29,372 bases of DNA, taken from assembly GCA_038117265.1 (NCBI GenBank), contig JAYOFO010000031.1, positions 1 to 29,372 on the forward strand, in the 5' to 3' direction. The notes beneath the pieces were generated by a model. The model saw only the letters and a program-made list of their open reading frames with translations, had not been told where the DNA came from and ran no database searches. Below, piece by piece: positions 1 to 8,147 of the stretch. A program made the position numbers and the translations under genes. This DNA is from JAYPUG01 sp038117265 (GTDB lineage: Bacteria; Pseudomonadota; Alphaproteobacteria; UBA6615). The first letter of the stretch is position 1, and every line of letters begins with the position of its first letter.

Positions 1-1452
1 CGGGTCTCGCACCCGGTCTCGACCCATCTGGAGATGACCGAGATCCAGACCCGCCTGCTGGCCGCGGGCGGCCCGGCCGTCCTGTTCGAGAACGTGACCC
101 GCCAGGACGGCACGCCCGGCGAGATGCCGGTGCTCGCCAACCTGTTCGGGACGGTCGAGCGCGTCGCATGGGGCATGGAGCGCGAGCCCGACCAGCTGCG
201 CCAGGTCGGCGAGACGCTCGCCTTCCTGCGCCAGCCCGAGCCGCCCGGCGGCCTGCGCGATGCCTGGGACAAGCTGCCGCTGCTGAAGACCGTGATGGCG
301 ATGCGGCCGAAGACCGTGTCGTCGGGGCCGGTGCACGAGGTGGTGTGGACCGGCGACGAGATCGACCTGGGCCGCCTGCCGGTCCAGACCTGCTGGCCGG
401 GCGAGCCGGCGCCGCTGATCACCTGGCCGCTGGTGGTCACGCAAGGGCCAAACCCCGACGGGCGGCGCGAGGACAGCTTCAACCTGGGCATATACCGGAT
501 GCAGGTGACCGGCCGGAACACGACCTATATGCGCTGGCTCAAGCACCGCGGCGGCGCCCAGCACCATGCGCGCTGGAAGGGCGAGCGCCCCGACCCGCTG
601 CCCGCCGCGGCCGTCATCGGCGCCGATCCGGGCACCATCATCGCCGCCGTCACGCCCGTCCCCGACACGCTGTCGGAGTACCAGTTCGCCGGGCTGCTGC
701 GCGGCAAGCGGGTCGAGCTGGTCGACTGCAAGACCGTGCCGCTGAAGGTACCGGCCTCGGCCGAGATCGTGATCGAGGGCCATGTCTCGCTCGACGAGTA
801 TGGCGACGAGGGCCCGTACGGCGACCACACCGGCTATTACAATTCGGTCGAACCGTTCCCGGTGTTCCATGTTTCGGCGATCACCATGCGGCGCGACCCG
901 ATCTATCTCTCGACCTTCACCGGCCGGCCGCCCGACGAGCCCTCGGTCCTGGGCGAGGCGCTGAACGATGTGTTCGTGCCGCTGCTGCGCCAGGCCTTCC
1001 CCGAGATCGTCGACTTCTGGCTGCCGCCCGAGGGCTGCTCCTACCGCATCGCCGTCGTCTCGATGCGCAAGGCATATCCGGGCCACGCCAAGCGGGTGAT
1101 GATGGGCGTGTGGTCCTACCTGCGGCAGTTCATGTACACCAAGTGGGTGATCGTCGTGGACGACGACATCGACGCGCGCGACTGGAAGGACGTGATATGG
1201 GCGATCTCGACCCGCATGGACCCGGCGCGCGACATCACCCTGGTCGAAAACACGCCGATCGACTATCTCGACTTCGCCTCGCCCGAATCCAGCCTCGGCA
1301 GCAAGATCGGCCTCGACGCGACCAACAAGATTCCGCCCGAGACGACGCGCGAATGGGGCCGCCTGCTCCGCATGGACGACGAAACGGTCGAAAAAGTCTC
1401 GGCGATGTGGAACGATCTGGGACTGCCCGGATCGGGCAAGCCGATCTGGTAG
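1..1452 (+). CDS. ubiD: UbiD-family decarboxylase, 3-octaprenyl-4-hydroxybenzoate carboxy-lyase (5' end cut by window)
   Basis: UbiD enzymes use prenylated FMN to decarboxylate 4-hydroxy-3-polyprenylbenzoate in ubiquinone synthesis. The reading frame is open from base 1. Residues encoded before the first ATG (base 34) already read as UbiD (R-V-S-H-P-V-S-T-H-L-E), so that ATG is internal and roughly the first two dozen residues lie outside the window. Conserved blocks run in order: AGGPAVLFEN near the start, NLGIYRMQVTGRN followed by MRWLKHRGGA, the DEGPYGDHTGYYN block that holds catalytic acidic residues in the family, and VIVVDDDIDARDW with TRMDPARD and ENTPIDYLDFASP near the C-terminus. This C-terminal part matches my memory of E. 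coli UbiD closely, which favours the ubiquinone enzyme over other UbiD-like decarboxylases. No ubiX, the prenyl-FMN synthase, is visible in the window. A MAPEG gene follows after 51 bases. Confidence 0.93.
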   Translation, partial: RVSHPVSTHLEMTEIQTRLLAAGGPAVLFENVTRQDGTPGEMPVLANLFGTVERVAWGMEREPDQLRQVGETLAFLRQPEPPGGLRDAWDKLPLLKTVMAMRPKTVSSGPVHEVVWTGDEIDLGRLPVQTCWPGEPAPLITWPLVVTQGPNPDGRREDSFNLGIYRMQVTGRNTTYMRWLKHRGGAQHHARWKGERPDPLPAAAVIGADPGTIIAAVTPVPDTLSEYQFAGLLRGKRVELVDCKTVPLKVPASAEIVIEGHVSLDEYGDEGPYGDHTGYYNSVEPFPVFHVSAITMRRDPIYLSTFTGRPPDEPSVLGEALNDVFVPLLRQAFPEIVDFWLPPEGCSYRIAVVSMRKAYPGHAKRVMMGVWSYLRQFMYTKWVIVVDDDIDARDWKDVIWAISTRMDPARDITLVENTPIDYLDFASPESSLGSKIGLDATNKIPPETTREWGRLLRMDDETVEKVSAMWNDLGLPGSGKPIW

Positions 1453-1503
1453 GCGAGGCCGCGCCATACCGGCGGGGCCGACAGGCAAGAAGGGGTAATC
1501 GCG

Positions 1504-1920
1504 ATGGAACACCTCGCTGCTGTTGCGCCGGTCAACACCATGTTCGTGGCGGCGCTGCTCGCGCTGATGAAGCTCCTGCTGGGCGTGCGGGTGACCGCGT
1601 ACCGCACCAGCCACAACATCATGTGGGGGGACGCCAGCGACGACCAGATGGCGCGCCGCATCCGCGCCCACGCCAACCACTCGGAGTGGGTGCCCGCGAC
1701 AATCATCCTGCTGGCGCTGATCGAGATGGTAGGCGTTGCGCCGATCATTGTCGCCGTGCTGGGTGCCGCCACCGTCGTCGCACGCGGCCTGCATGCGCTG
1801 GGCCTGATGGGCAATGCGGAGGCCTTCAACCGGGCGACCGGCATCACCATCAACTGGCTGGTCCTGCTGCTGGCAGCCATCGCTGCCATCGTCGAGTTCT
1901 TCGCACCCGGCACGCTGTAG
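1504..1920 (+). CDS. MAPEG-family membrane protein
   Basis: This 138-residue protein belongs to the MAPEG superfamily (membrane-associated proteins in eicosanoid and glutathione metabolism). Its length and layout fit: about four hydrophobic segments at residues 6-28, 63-79, 80-96 and 116-134. The polar stretch RRIRAHANHSEW (51-62), with N58 and E61, matches the family's Arg/Asn/Glu signature in the second helix region. Bacterial members are mostly uncharacterised, some being glutathione transferases, so the substrate cannot be assigned. The start is supported by a purine-rich ribosome binding site, AGAAGGGG at 1488-1495, eight bases before the ATG. It lies in the same direction between ubiD and pmbA with short gaps (51 and 40 bases), so co-transcription is possible but the functions do not obviously connect. 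Confidence 0.82.
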   Translation: MEHLAAVAPVNTMFVAALLALMKLLLGVRVTAYRTSHNIMWGDASDDQMARRIRAHANHSEWVPATIILLALIEMVGVAPIIVAVLGAATVVARGLHALGLMGNAEAFNRATGITINWLVLLLAAIAAIVEFFAPGTL

Positions 1921-1960
1921 CCAATAAACCCGAACGGGCGGCCCGGCGCCGCGAACACCC

Positions 1961-3316
1961 ATGTCCTTAAAGAGTATGTCCGAAGACGATCGCACGCGCC
2001 TCGCCGACCTGGTTGCCGATGCAACCCGGCGCGGCGCGGATGCCGCCGATGCCGTGCTGGTCCGTTCCACCGCCCTGTCGCACGCGCAGCGCCTCGGCGC
2101 GATCGAGCGGCTCGAGCGGCAGGAGAGCTTCGACCTCGGCCTGCGGGTCTTCCGCGGCCGCAAGCAGGCGATCGTCTCGTCGACCGACCTGTCGACAGCC
2201 GCGCTCGACGAGCTGGTGGACCGGGCCCTGGCGATGGCCGCCACCGTGCCCGACGACCCGTGGGCGGGCCTGGCCGACCCCGACCAGCTGGCCACCCAAT
2301 TCCCCGATCTCGATATGGAGGATCCCGACGAGCCGGCGGGCGAGACCCTGATCGAGATGGCACGCGCCTGCGAGGACGCAGCGTGGGCCGTCGACGGGGT
2401 CACCAACTCGGAGGGTGCGGAGGCGAGCTGGAGCCGCAGCCAGATCACCCTGGCGGCGAGTAACGGGTTTGCCGGCGGTTACGCGCGCACCGATTCCGGT
2501 ATCGGCGCTTCGGTCATCGCGGGCGAAGGCGCGGGCATGGAGGCGGAATACGCCTTCGCCCACGCGGTCTATCTCGCCGACCTTGAGGATGCGGAAGCGG
2601 TGGGCCGCAAGGCGGGCGAGCGCGCCGTGGCGCGGCTCGGCGCACGCCGTATGCCGACCGCACGGATTCCCGTCGTGTATGACCCGCGCGTGGCCGGCGG
2701 CCTGGTCGGGCATCTGGCAAGCGCCATCAACGGCCCGGCGATCGCGCGCGGCACGAGTTTTCTGAAGGACAGCCTGGGCAAGCAGATCTTCGCCGACGGG
2801 ATCGAGATCGTCGACGATCCACACCGCGCGCGCGGCCTGCGTTCCAAGCCGTTCGACGCCGAGGGGATCGCCAATGCGCGGCGCGCGATCGTCGCCGACG
2901 GCACGCTGACCACCTGGCTGCTCGACCTCGCCTCGGCGCGCCAACTCGGGATGGAGACCACCGGGCATGCCGGGCGCGGCACGTCGGGTCCACCCTCGCC
3001 CGCGCCGACCAACCTGTATCTCGCACCGGGCAAACTCGGCCCCGCCGAGCTCATCGCCGACATCGAGGCCGGCTTCTACGTCACCGCGATGATGGGAATG
3101 GGTATCAACGGGGTGACCGGCGACTACAGCCGCGGCGCGTCGGGATTCTGGATCGAGGGCGGCGAGATCGCCGGACCGGTCACCGAGATGACGGTGGCGG
3201 GCAACCTGAAGGACATGTTCCGCGCCATGGTCCCAGCCGACGACCTCGAATTCCGCTACGGCACGAATGCCCCCACGGTCCGCATCGACGGCATGACCGT
3301 CGCCGGCGGCGGCTGA
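1961..3316 (+). CDS. pmbA: PmbA/TldE metalloprotease-family protein
   Basis: PmbA (TldE) is the partner of TldD. In E. coli the TldD/TldE heterodimer degrades unfolded peptides, matures microcin B17 and handles the CcdA antitoxin. The zinc site is in TldD, and the PmbA subunit lacks it. The 451-residue length equals that of typical PmbA. Typical features are an N-terminal region with ADAVLVRSTALSHAQRLGAIERLER, then FDLGLRVFRGRKQAIVSSTDL, and a C-terminal glycine-rich region containing GINGVTGDYSRGASGFWIEGGEI, which is diagnostic of the TldD/PmbA fold. No HExxxH motif is present, as expected for the PmbA side. No tldD lies in the window. Two in-frame ATGs occur at 1961 and 1976. Neither has a clean Shine-Dalgarno, so the start is uncertain by five codons. 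Convergent with the next gene. Confidence 0.9.
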   Translation: MSLKSMSEDDRTRLADLVADATRRGADAADAVLVRSTALSHAQRLGAIERLERQESFDLGLRVFRGRKQAIVSSTDLSTAALDELVDRALAMAATVPDDPWAGLADPDQLATQFPDLDMEDPDEPAGETLIEMARACEDAAWAVDGVTNSEGAEASWSRSQITLAASNGFAGGYARTDSGIGASVIAGEGAGMEAEYAFAHAVYLADLEDAEAVGRKAGERAVARLGARRMPTARIPVVYDPRVAGGLVGHLASAINGPAIARGTSFLKDSLGKQIFADGIEIVDDPHRARGLRSKPFDAEGIANARRAIVADGTLTTWLLDLASARQLGMETTGHAGRGTSGPPSPAPTNLYLAPGKLGPAELIADIEAGFYVTAMMGMGINGVTGDYSRGASGFWIEGGEIAGPVTEMTVAGNLKDMFRAMVPADDLEFRYGTNAPTVRIDGMTVAGGG

Positions 3317-3333
3317 TCGGACCGGCGCCGGCG
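3301..3333. terminator. Possible bidirectional hairpin at pmbA 3' end
   Basis: The octamer CGCCGGCG occurs at 3301-3308 and 3326-3333. It is self-complementary, so the two copies can pair as an 8-bp stem across a 17-base loop that includes the pmbA stop. A 10-base palindrome CCGGCGCCGG (3322-3331) overlaps the second arm. It sits where two convergent genes end, 17 bases apart, which suits termination, but there is no T-tract on either strand. Confidence 0.25.
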
Positions 3334-3876
3334 CTAGGCGAGCGGGACCGGCTGGTCGGCCGGCGGATCGACGTCGAACGCGTTCGCCGTGCAGCACGTC
3401 ATGACGAACTGGCCGGTCGCTGAGACCAGCGCGATCAGGTCGACCTCGCCCATCACGTCGAGCGCCTTTGCGTAGGACGCATCGCTCAGCTTGTTCGTCT
3501 CCATCAGTTCGCGCGCAACGGCGTGGCAGGTCTGCTCGCGCGCATCGTCGAGGGCCGGCTCCGCGCGTGCGTTGAGCGCGTCGACGACCGCGCGGTCGAT
3601 GCCCGCGGCGAGCGCGTTGCGCGACTGGGCGTACCACGGGTAGCGGGCGTCCCAGTGCCGGGCGACGACCATCAGCACGATCAACCGCTCGCGTGTCGTC
3701 AGCGGCCCGCCACCGAGTGCGGCGCGGAATTCCTGCGCCTTCTCGAACAGTTCCGGAATGCGGATATAGGCATAGAACGGCCCGCCCACCGGACCGCCGG
3801 ATTCCTTCGCGGCGTCGTAGACGCGTGCCTGCTCGGCATCCATCGCGTCGCGCGCGATGATGGCTATGCGTGTCAT
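3334..3876 (-). CDS. Carboxymuconolactone decarboxylase-like (AhpD-fold) protein
   Basis: This 180-residue protein looks like the alphahelical carboxymuconolactone decarboxylase/AhpD superfamily. It has LTTRERLIVLMVVARHWDARYPWYAQSRNAL, a pattern corresponding to the family's core helices, where many members read RE..IL.VA...  and H..W..H. The CxxC redox pair of AhpD peroxidase-type members is absent at the expected site. The only cysteines in the C-terminal half are C141 region (QTC) and a vicinal Cys-Cys pair in FVMTCCTANAF. It is therefore more like the decarboxylase-type subgroup of unknown substrate. The start is well supported by GGAGGA (complement of 3881-3886) four bases before the ATG. 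The gene is a monocistron, convergent with pmbA and divergent from msbA. No neighbour indicates an aromatic-degradation pathway, so the role is unassigned. Confidence 0.75.
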   Translation of the reverse strand: MTRIAIIARDAMDAEQARVYDAAKESGGPVGGPFYAYIRIPELFEKAQEFRAALGGGPLTTRERLIVLMVVARHWDARYPWYAQSRNALAAGIDRAVVDALNARAEPALDDAREQTCHAVARELMETNKLSDASYAKALDVMGEVDLIALVSATGQFVMTCCTANAFDVDPPADQPVPLA

Positions 3877-4035
3877 GGGTTCCTCCCCCCGTAAGCGTTC
3901 GCGCGCAAGGATAGCAGCGAATCGCCAGACCGCGCCGCAAAAGCGCCGCGTTTCTGGTCATGTTAAGGTTGCGCCGACGCCACCGCGTGTGGCTCGATCC
4001 GCCGAAGTGGCAGGGAAGACGCGAAAATCCACGAC
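3877..4035. promoter_or_regulatory. Divergent intergenic region, CMD-like gene / msbA
   Basis: This 159-base gap is the largest in the window and must hold promoters for both divergent genes. I see the ribosome binding site of the minus-strand gene (3881-3886, complement GGAGGA), and on the minus strand a -10-like TATCCT shortly upstream of it, without a convincing -35. On the plus strand no clear -35/-10 pair or strong ribosome binding site precedes msbA. No palindromic operator or riboswitch is recognisable. Confidence 0.4.
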
Positions 4036-5844
4036 ATGCAGGATTCGAACAGGGAATCGACAGGCTATCTGATCGGCCGGCTGTGGCGCAGCTGGATGCG
4101 CCATCACAAGGGCCGGATCGCCGCTGCCGTGGCACTGATGCTCGTCGTCGCCGCCGCATCCGCCGCGTACCCGAAGCTCATCGAGACGGCGATCAACATG
4201 CTCGAGGCGAAAGATCGCGACGTGATCTGGATGATGCCGGTGGCGATCCTCATCGCCACCGGCATCAAGGGAATGGCGTCGTACGGGCAGAGCGTGCTCA
4301 GCCAGTCGGTCGCGCTCAAGGTCATCAATGCCATCCAGAAGGCGATGTTCGCGCACCTGATGCGCGCCGACCTGGGCACCTATCACGCGACCTCGACCGG
4401 CAAGCTGATCTCCCGCTTCACCAACGACGTGAACCTGATGCGCGACGCCCTGTCGCGCACGCTCACCGCGATGGCGCGGGACTTCGTCACCGCCGCCGCG
4501 CTGATCGGGATGATGTTCTATCTCGACTGGCTCCTGGCGATCTTCGTCGTCGTCACGTTCCCCGTTGCCGGACGGCCGATCGTGCGCATCGGGCGCCGCC
4601 TGCGCCGGGCGTCCGCCAACGCGCAGCTCGGCATGGGCGACCTCACCTCGAACCTCGAGCAGGCCTTCTCGGGCGTCCGGCTCATCAAGTCCTACGGGAT
4701 GGAGGATTACGAGCGCACGCGCGCTGCCGACCTGTTCGACCGGATCTACTATCTGACGATGAAGACGGTGAAGGGCCGGGCGCGCACCTACCCGATCCTC
4801 GAGACGCTGGGCGGTGCCTCGGTGGCCGCCGTGCTCGCCTATGGCGGCTGGCGGATTCTGTCGGGCACGGGAACCCTGGGCGAGTTCGTCGGTTTCCTGT
4901 CGGCGGTGATCATGGCCTACCAGCCCGTCCGCAGCCTCGGGAACCTGAACGCCGCGCTTCAGGAGGGGCTGGCCGCGGTCAAGCGCAGCTTCGACCTGAT
5001 CGACACCGAGGCCGAGATCTTCGACAAGCCCGATGCGAAGCCGCTGGCACTCGACGGCGGATCGGTTGCCTTCCAGAAGGTCTCGTTCGACTACGAGCCG
5101 GGCAAGACGGCCTTGCGCAATGTGTCGTTCACGGTGCCCGCCGGGGCCACCTTCGCGCTGGTGGGACCGAGCGGCGCCGGCAAGTCGACGATCATGAACC
5201 TGCTGCTGCGCTTCTACGACGTGGACGGCGGCGGCGTGTCGATCGACGGACAGGATGTGCGCAACGTCACCATTGGCAGCCTGCGCGACTCGATCGCACT
5301 GGTCAGCCAGGACGTGACCCTGTTCAACGACACGGTCGCGGCCAACATCCGCTTCGGCCGCCCCGACGCGAGCGACGCGGACATCATCGCGGCGGCGAAG
5401 GATGCCGCGGCACACGAATTCATCTCCGCCCTGCCCCACGGCTACGACACGGTCGTCGGCGACCGCGGGATCAGCCTGTCGGGCGGGGAACGCCAGCGCA
5501 TCGCGATCGCGCGGGCCATGCTCAAGGACGCACCGATCCTGCTGCTCGACGAGGCGACGAGCGCGCTCGACGCCGAGTCCGAACAGCAGGTCCAGTCGGC
5601 GCTGGACCGCCTGACAGAGGGCCGCACGACGCTGGTCATCGCGCACCGGCTGGCAACGGTGACACGCGCGGAGAACATTCTGGTCATGGAGGATGGCCGG
5701 ACCGTCGAGACCGGTACCCACGCCGAACTCCAGGCCCGTGACGGCCTCTATGCGCGGCTCAGCCGGCTCCAGTTCCGCGAGGCGGCGAATGCCCAGCCCG
5801 GTGCGGCGCTCGGCGCGTCCGACGCCGAGCGCGCGCGCGCATGA
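4036..5844 (+). CDS. msbA: ABC transporter with fused permease and ATPase, MsbA-type lipid A flippase
   Basis: A half-transporter of 602 residues, with an N-terminal six-helix exporter domain (about 20-330) and a C-terminal nucleotide-binding domain. The ATPase motifs are intact: Walker A GPSGAGKST at 377-385, signature LSGGERQ at 481-487, Walker B ILLLDEATSALD around 501-512 and the H-loop histidine at 537. MsbA flips lipid A-core across the inner membrane. The length and the ISRFTNDVNLMRDALS coupling segment fit this family. Its position supports the call: the next two genes are waaA and lpxK, joined by ATGA overlaps (5841-5844 here), making an operon for lipid A completion and export. By sequence alone another type of lipid or drug exporter of the same class would look similar; context makes MsbA likely. 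The ribosome binding site before the chosen ATG is weak. Confidence 0.88.
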   Translation: MQDSNRESTGYLIGRLWRSWMRHHKGRIAAAVALMLVVAAASAAYPKLIETAINMLEAKDRDVIWMMPVAILIATGIKGMASYGQSVLSQSVALKVINAIQKAMFAHLMRADLGTYHATSTGKLISRFTNDVNLMRDALSRTLTAMARDFVTAAALIGMMFYLDWLLAIFVVVTFPVAGRPIVRIGRRLRRASANAQLGMGDLTSNLEQAFSGVRLIKSYGMEDYERTRAADLFDRIYYLTMKTVKGRARTYPILETLGGASVAAVLAYGGWRILSGTGTLGEFVGFLSAVIMAYQPVRSLGNLNAALQEGLAAVKRSFDLIDTEAEIFDKPDAKPLALDGGSVAFQKVSFDYEPGKTALRNVSFTVPAGATFALVGPSGAGKSTIMNLLLRFYDVDGGGVSIDGQDVRNVTIGSLRDSIALVSQDVTLFNDTVAANIRFGRPDASDADIIAAAKDAAAHEFISALPHGYDTVVGDRGISLSGGERQRIAIARAMLKDAPILLLDEATSALDAESEQQVQSALDRLTEGRTTLVIAHRLATVTRAENILVMEDGRTVETGTHAELQARDGLYARLSRLQFREAANAQPGAALGASDAERARA

Positions 5845-7163
5845 GCGCGAGCGACGCGTCGGCGGGCATGCACCGCCCCAGCCTTTCCGCACAGGTCTAC
5901 CGCGCGCTGACCACGGCGGGACTGCCGCTGATCCAGCTGTTCATCCAGCACCGCGTCATGCGCGGCAAGGAAGAGCCGACCCGCATCGACGAGCGGCGGG
6001 GGCTTGCCTCGATCCGACGGCCCGACGGCCCGCTCGTCTGGCTGCACGCCGCGAGCAACGGCGAGGCCCAATCCGTTTTGGTGCTCGTCGAGCAGCTGCT
6101 CAACGCCACGCCCGACCTGAACATCCTGATGACCACGGGAACGGTCACCTCGGCGCGGATCATGGGCGACCGGCTGCCCAAGCGGGCGATTCACCAGTAC
6201 GTCCCCATCGACCGGGCAACCTGGGTGCGGCGTTTCCTCGACTACTGGCGCCCCGACGCCGGCATCTGGGTCGAGTCCGAGCTCTGGCCGAATCTGCTGA
6301 TCGAATCCCGGCGGCGCGGGGTCGCGATGGCGCTGGTCAATGCGCGCATGTCGGAAGCCTCCTTCTCCGGCTGGAGGCGCGCACCGGCGCTCGCGCGCGA
6401 GCTGCTGTCCTGCTTCGAACTCGTCCTCGCCCAGGACGACACGATCGCGGGCCGGTTGCGCGAGCTGGGCGCCGACCCGGTTTCGGTGACGGGCAACCTC
6501 AAGCTCGCGGCGGCACCCCTGCCGGCCACCGCAGGCGGGCTGATCGAACTCCAGGACATGATCGCGGGCCGCACCGTCTGGCTGGCGGCCAGCACCCACC
6601 GCGGCGAGGAACAGATCGTCGCCGACACGCACCGAAACCTGGCGGACCGGTTCCCGGGGTTGCTGACCCTTCTCGCACCACGCCACCCCAACCGCGGCGG
6701 CGAGGTCGAGGATCTGCTGAAGCGCGCCGGTCTGACCGTGGCGCGCCGGTCGCGCGGCGAACGGATCACGGCCGAGACCGATGTCTACCTCGTCGATGCG
6801 ACCGGCCTCCTCGGTCAGCTCTACCGCGTCTCCCCGCTCGCCTTCGTCGGCGGTTCGCTGGTCGCGCATGGCGGCCACAACATGCTCGAGCCGGCAATCC
6901 TGCACTGCGCCGTGCTGCACGGGCCGCATGTCCATAATTTCCGCTCCATCGCCGACGAGCTCGCCGCGGCCGGTGCGAGCCTGGAGGTTGCCGACGGCCC
7001 GGCGCTGTCACGAACCCTCGCCGAATTTCTCGGCGCGCCCAAACGCATCGAGTCCATCGCGGAGGCCGGTGTGCACGCCGCCGAGCGCAAGCAGGAAGTG
7101 CTCGGAACGGTGATGGCCGAACTCCAGCCGCTCGTCGCCCGCGCGATCGCACGCACCCGATGA
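5841..7163 (+). CDS. waaA: 3-deoxy-D-manno-octulosonic acid transferase
   Basis: WaaA (KdtA) transfers Kdo from CMP-Kdo to the lipid A precursor at the cytoplasmic face of the inner membrane. The 440-residue length is typical. The N-terminal glycosyltransferase domain carries LVWLHAASNGEA (65-76). The Glu at 75 corresponds to the catalytic base in the family's S-x-GE motif, here N-G-E. Further family blocks are GIWVESELWPNLL followed by NARMSEASF, then VTGNLK at the domain hinge, and a C-terminal half with LAPRHPNRGGEVEDLL and FVGGSLVAHGGHNMLEPA, which binds the nucleotide sugar. Translation is coupled to msbA through ATGA at 5841-5844 and to lpxK through ATGA at 7160-7163. In several alphaproteobacteria a DUF374 acyltransferase gene sits beside waaA; none is present here. 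Mono- or bifunctionality (one or two Kdo) cannot be read from sequence. Confidence 0.94.
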   Translation: MSASDASAGMHRPSLSAQVYRALTTAGLPLIQLFIQHRVMRGKEEPTRIDERRGLASIRRPDGPLVWLHAASNGEAQSVLVLVEQLLNATPDLNILMTTGTVTSARIMGDRLPKRAIHQYVPIDRATWVRRFLDYWRPDAGIWVESELWPNLLIESRRRGVAMALVNARMSEASFSGWRRAPALARELLSCFELVLAQDDTIAGRLRELGADPVSVTGNLKLAAAPLPATAGGLIELQDMIAGRTVWLAASTHRGEEQIVADTHRNLADRFPGLLTLLAPRHPNRGGEVEDLLKRAGLTVARRSRGERITAETDVYLVDATGLLGQLYRVSPLAFVGGSLVAHGGHNMLEPAILHCAVLHGPHVHNFRSIADELAAAGASLEVADGPALSRTLAEFLGAPKRIESIAEAGVHAAERKQEVLGTVMAELQPLVARAIARTR

Positions 7164-8119
7164 AGGCGCCCGGCTTCTGGTACCACGAGAATTCCCTCGC
7201 CGCGGCGCTGCTGTCGCCGGTCGCGGCGGTCTATGAGCTCGCCGGCCGGATCGACCGGTCACGCGTCCGGCCGGCAAAGGCCGGCGCACCCGTGATCTGC
7301 ATCGGCAATTTGGTGGCAGGCGGCGCCGGCAAGACGCCGACCGCGCTCGCGGTCGCCGACCTGCTCTCCGATCGTTCGGTCGCCTTCCTGAGCCGCGGCT
7401 ATGGTGGACGCCTCGCCGGCCCGGTCCGGGTCGCACCCGACTTCCACTCCGCCGCCGATGTCGGCGACGAGGCGCTGCTGCTCGCACGGCGGGCGGTGAC
7501 CTGGGTGGCACGGGACAGGCCGGCCGGCGCTGCGGCGGCCGTCGCGAACGGTGCGGCGGCGATCGTCATGGACGACGGCTTCCAGAACCCGTCGCTGGTG
7601 AAGGATCTGTCGATCCTGGTGGTCGACGGCGAGACCGGGTTCGGCAACGGCCACCTGATCCCGGCCGGCCCGCTGCGCGAACCTATCGATGCCGGGATGG
7701 CCCGGGCCGATGCCGTGGTGCTCGTCGGGGACGATGCGGCCGGCGCGCGCGGGCGCGTTCCGGCCGGCACACCGGTGTTCACGGCACGGATCGTGCCGAC
7801 GGCCCGCGACCTCTCAGGAGCGCGGGTCGTCGCCTTCGCAGGGATCGCGCGGCCCGAGAAGTTCTTCGCGACGCTGGAGGCGATCGGCTGCGACGTCGTC
7901 GCGCGCCACGCCCTCGCCGACCATCACCTCTTTGCGGCGAGCGAGCTTGCCCGGCTGCGTGCAGACGCCGAGGGCGCGGGTGCGCGGCTGGTCACGACGG
8001 AGAAGGACGCGGTGCGCCTGCCGCCGGACATGCGCGACGAGGCGGCAACGCTGCCGGTCGCGCTGGCCTGGGACGATCGCGACGCGGCCGCAGCGTTCGT
8101 CCGCGGCCGGCTCGGCTAG
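7160..8119 (+). CDS. lpxK: Tetraacyldisaccharide 4'-kinase
   Basis: LpxK phosphorylates the 4' position of tetraacyldisaccharide-1-phosphate to give lipid IVA at the inner membrane. The 319-residue product begins with a short amphipathic/hydrophobic N-terminus (WYHENSLAAALLSPVAAVYEL) used for membrane association. A P-loop follows, GNLVAGGAGKTP (49-60), matching the family pattern GN-x-x-x-GG-x-GKTP. Other LpxK blocks are FLSRGYGGR, GDEALLLARR, IVMDDGFQNPSL and, at the C-terminal end, ALADHHLF and TTEKDAVRLP. It starts inside the waaA stop (ATGA), so it is the last gene of the msbA-waaA-lpxK unit. It converges with the M23 peptidase gene after 28 bases. Confidence 0.95.
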   Translation: MKAPGFWYHENSLAAALLSPVAAVYELAGRIDRSRVRPAKAGAPVICIGNLVAGGAGKTPTALAVADLLSDRSVAFLSRGYGGRLAGPVRVAPDFHSAADVGDEALLLARRAVTWVARDRPAGAAAAVANGAAAIVMDDGFQNPSLVKDLSILVVDGETGFGNGHLIPAGPLREPIDAGMARADAVVLVGDDAAGARGRVPAGTPVFTARIVPTARDLSGARVVAFAGIARPEKFFATLEAIGCDVVARHALADHHLFAASELARLRADAEGAGARLVTTEKDAVRLPPDMRDEAATLPVALAWDDRDAAAAFVRGRLG

Positions 8120-8133
8120 CGGCCGCTGGCCGC
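8119..8133. terminator. Candidate hairpin between lpxK and M23 gene
   Basis: GCGGCC (8119-8124) and GGCCGC (8128-8133) form a 6-bp GC stem around a GCT loop, starting at the last base of the lpxK stop codon and lying between two convergent genes. No T-run follows on either strand, so intrinsic termination is unproven. Confidence 0.3.
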
Positions 8134-8147
8134 GCCGCCCGCCAGGG

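Noticed and set aside
3958..5892. Long minus-strand frame antisense to msbA (644 codons).
   Set aside because: The sense strand encodes an intact ABC transporter; the antisense product has no family resemblance.
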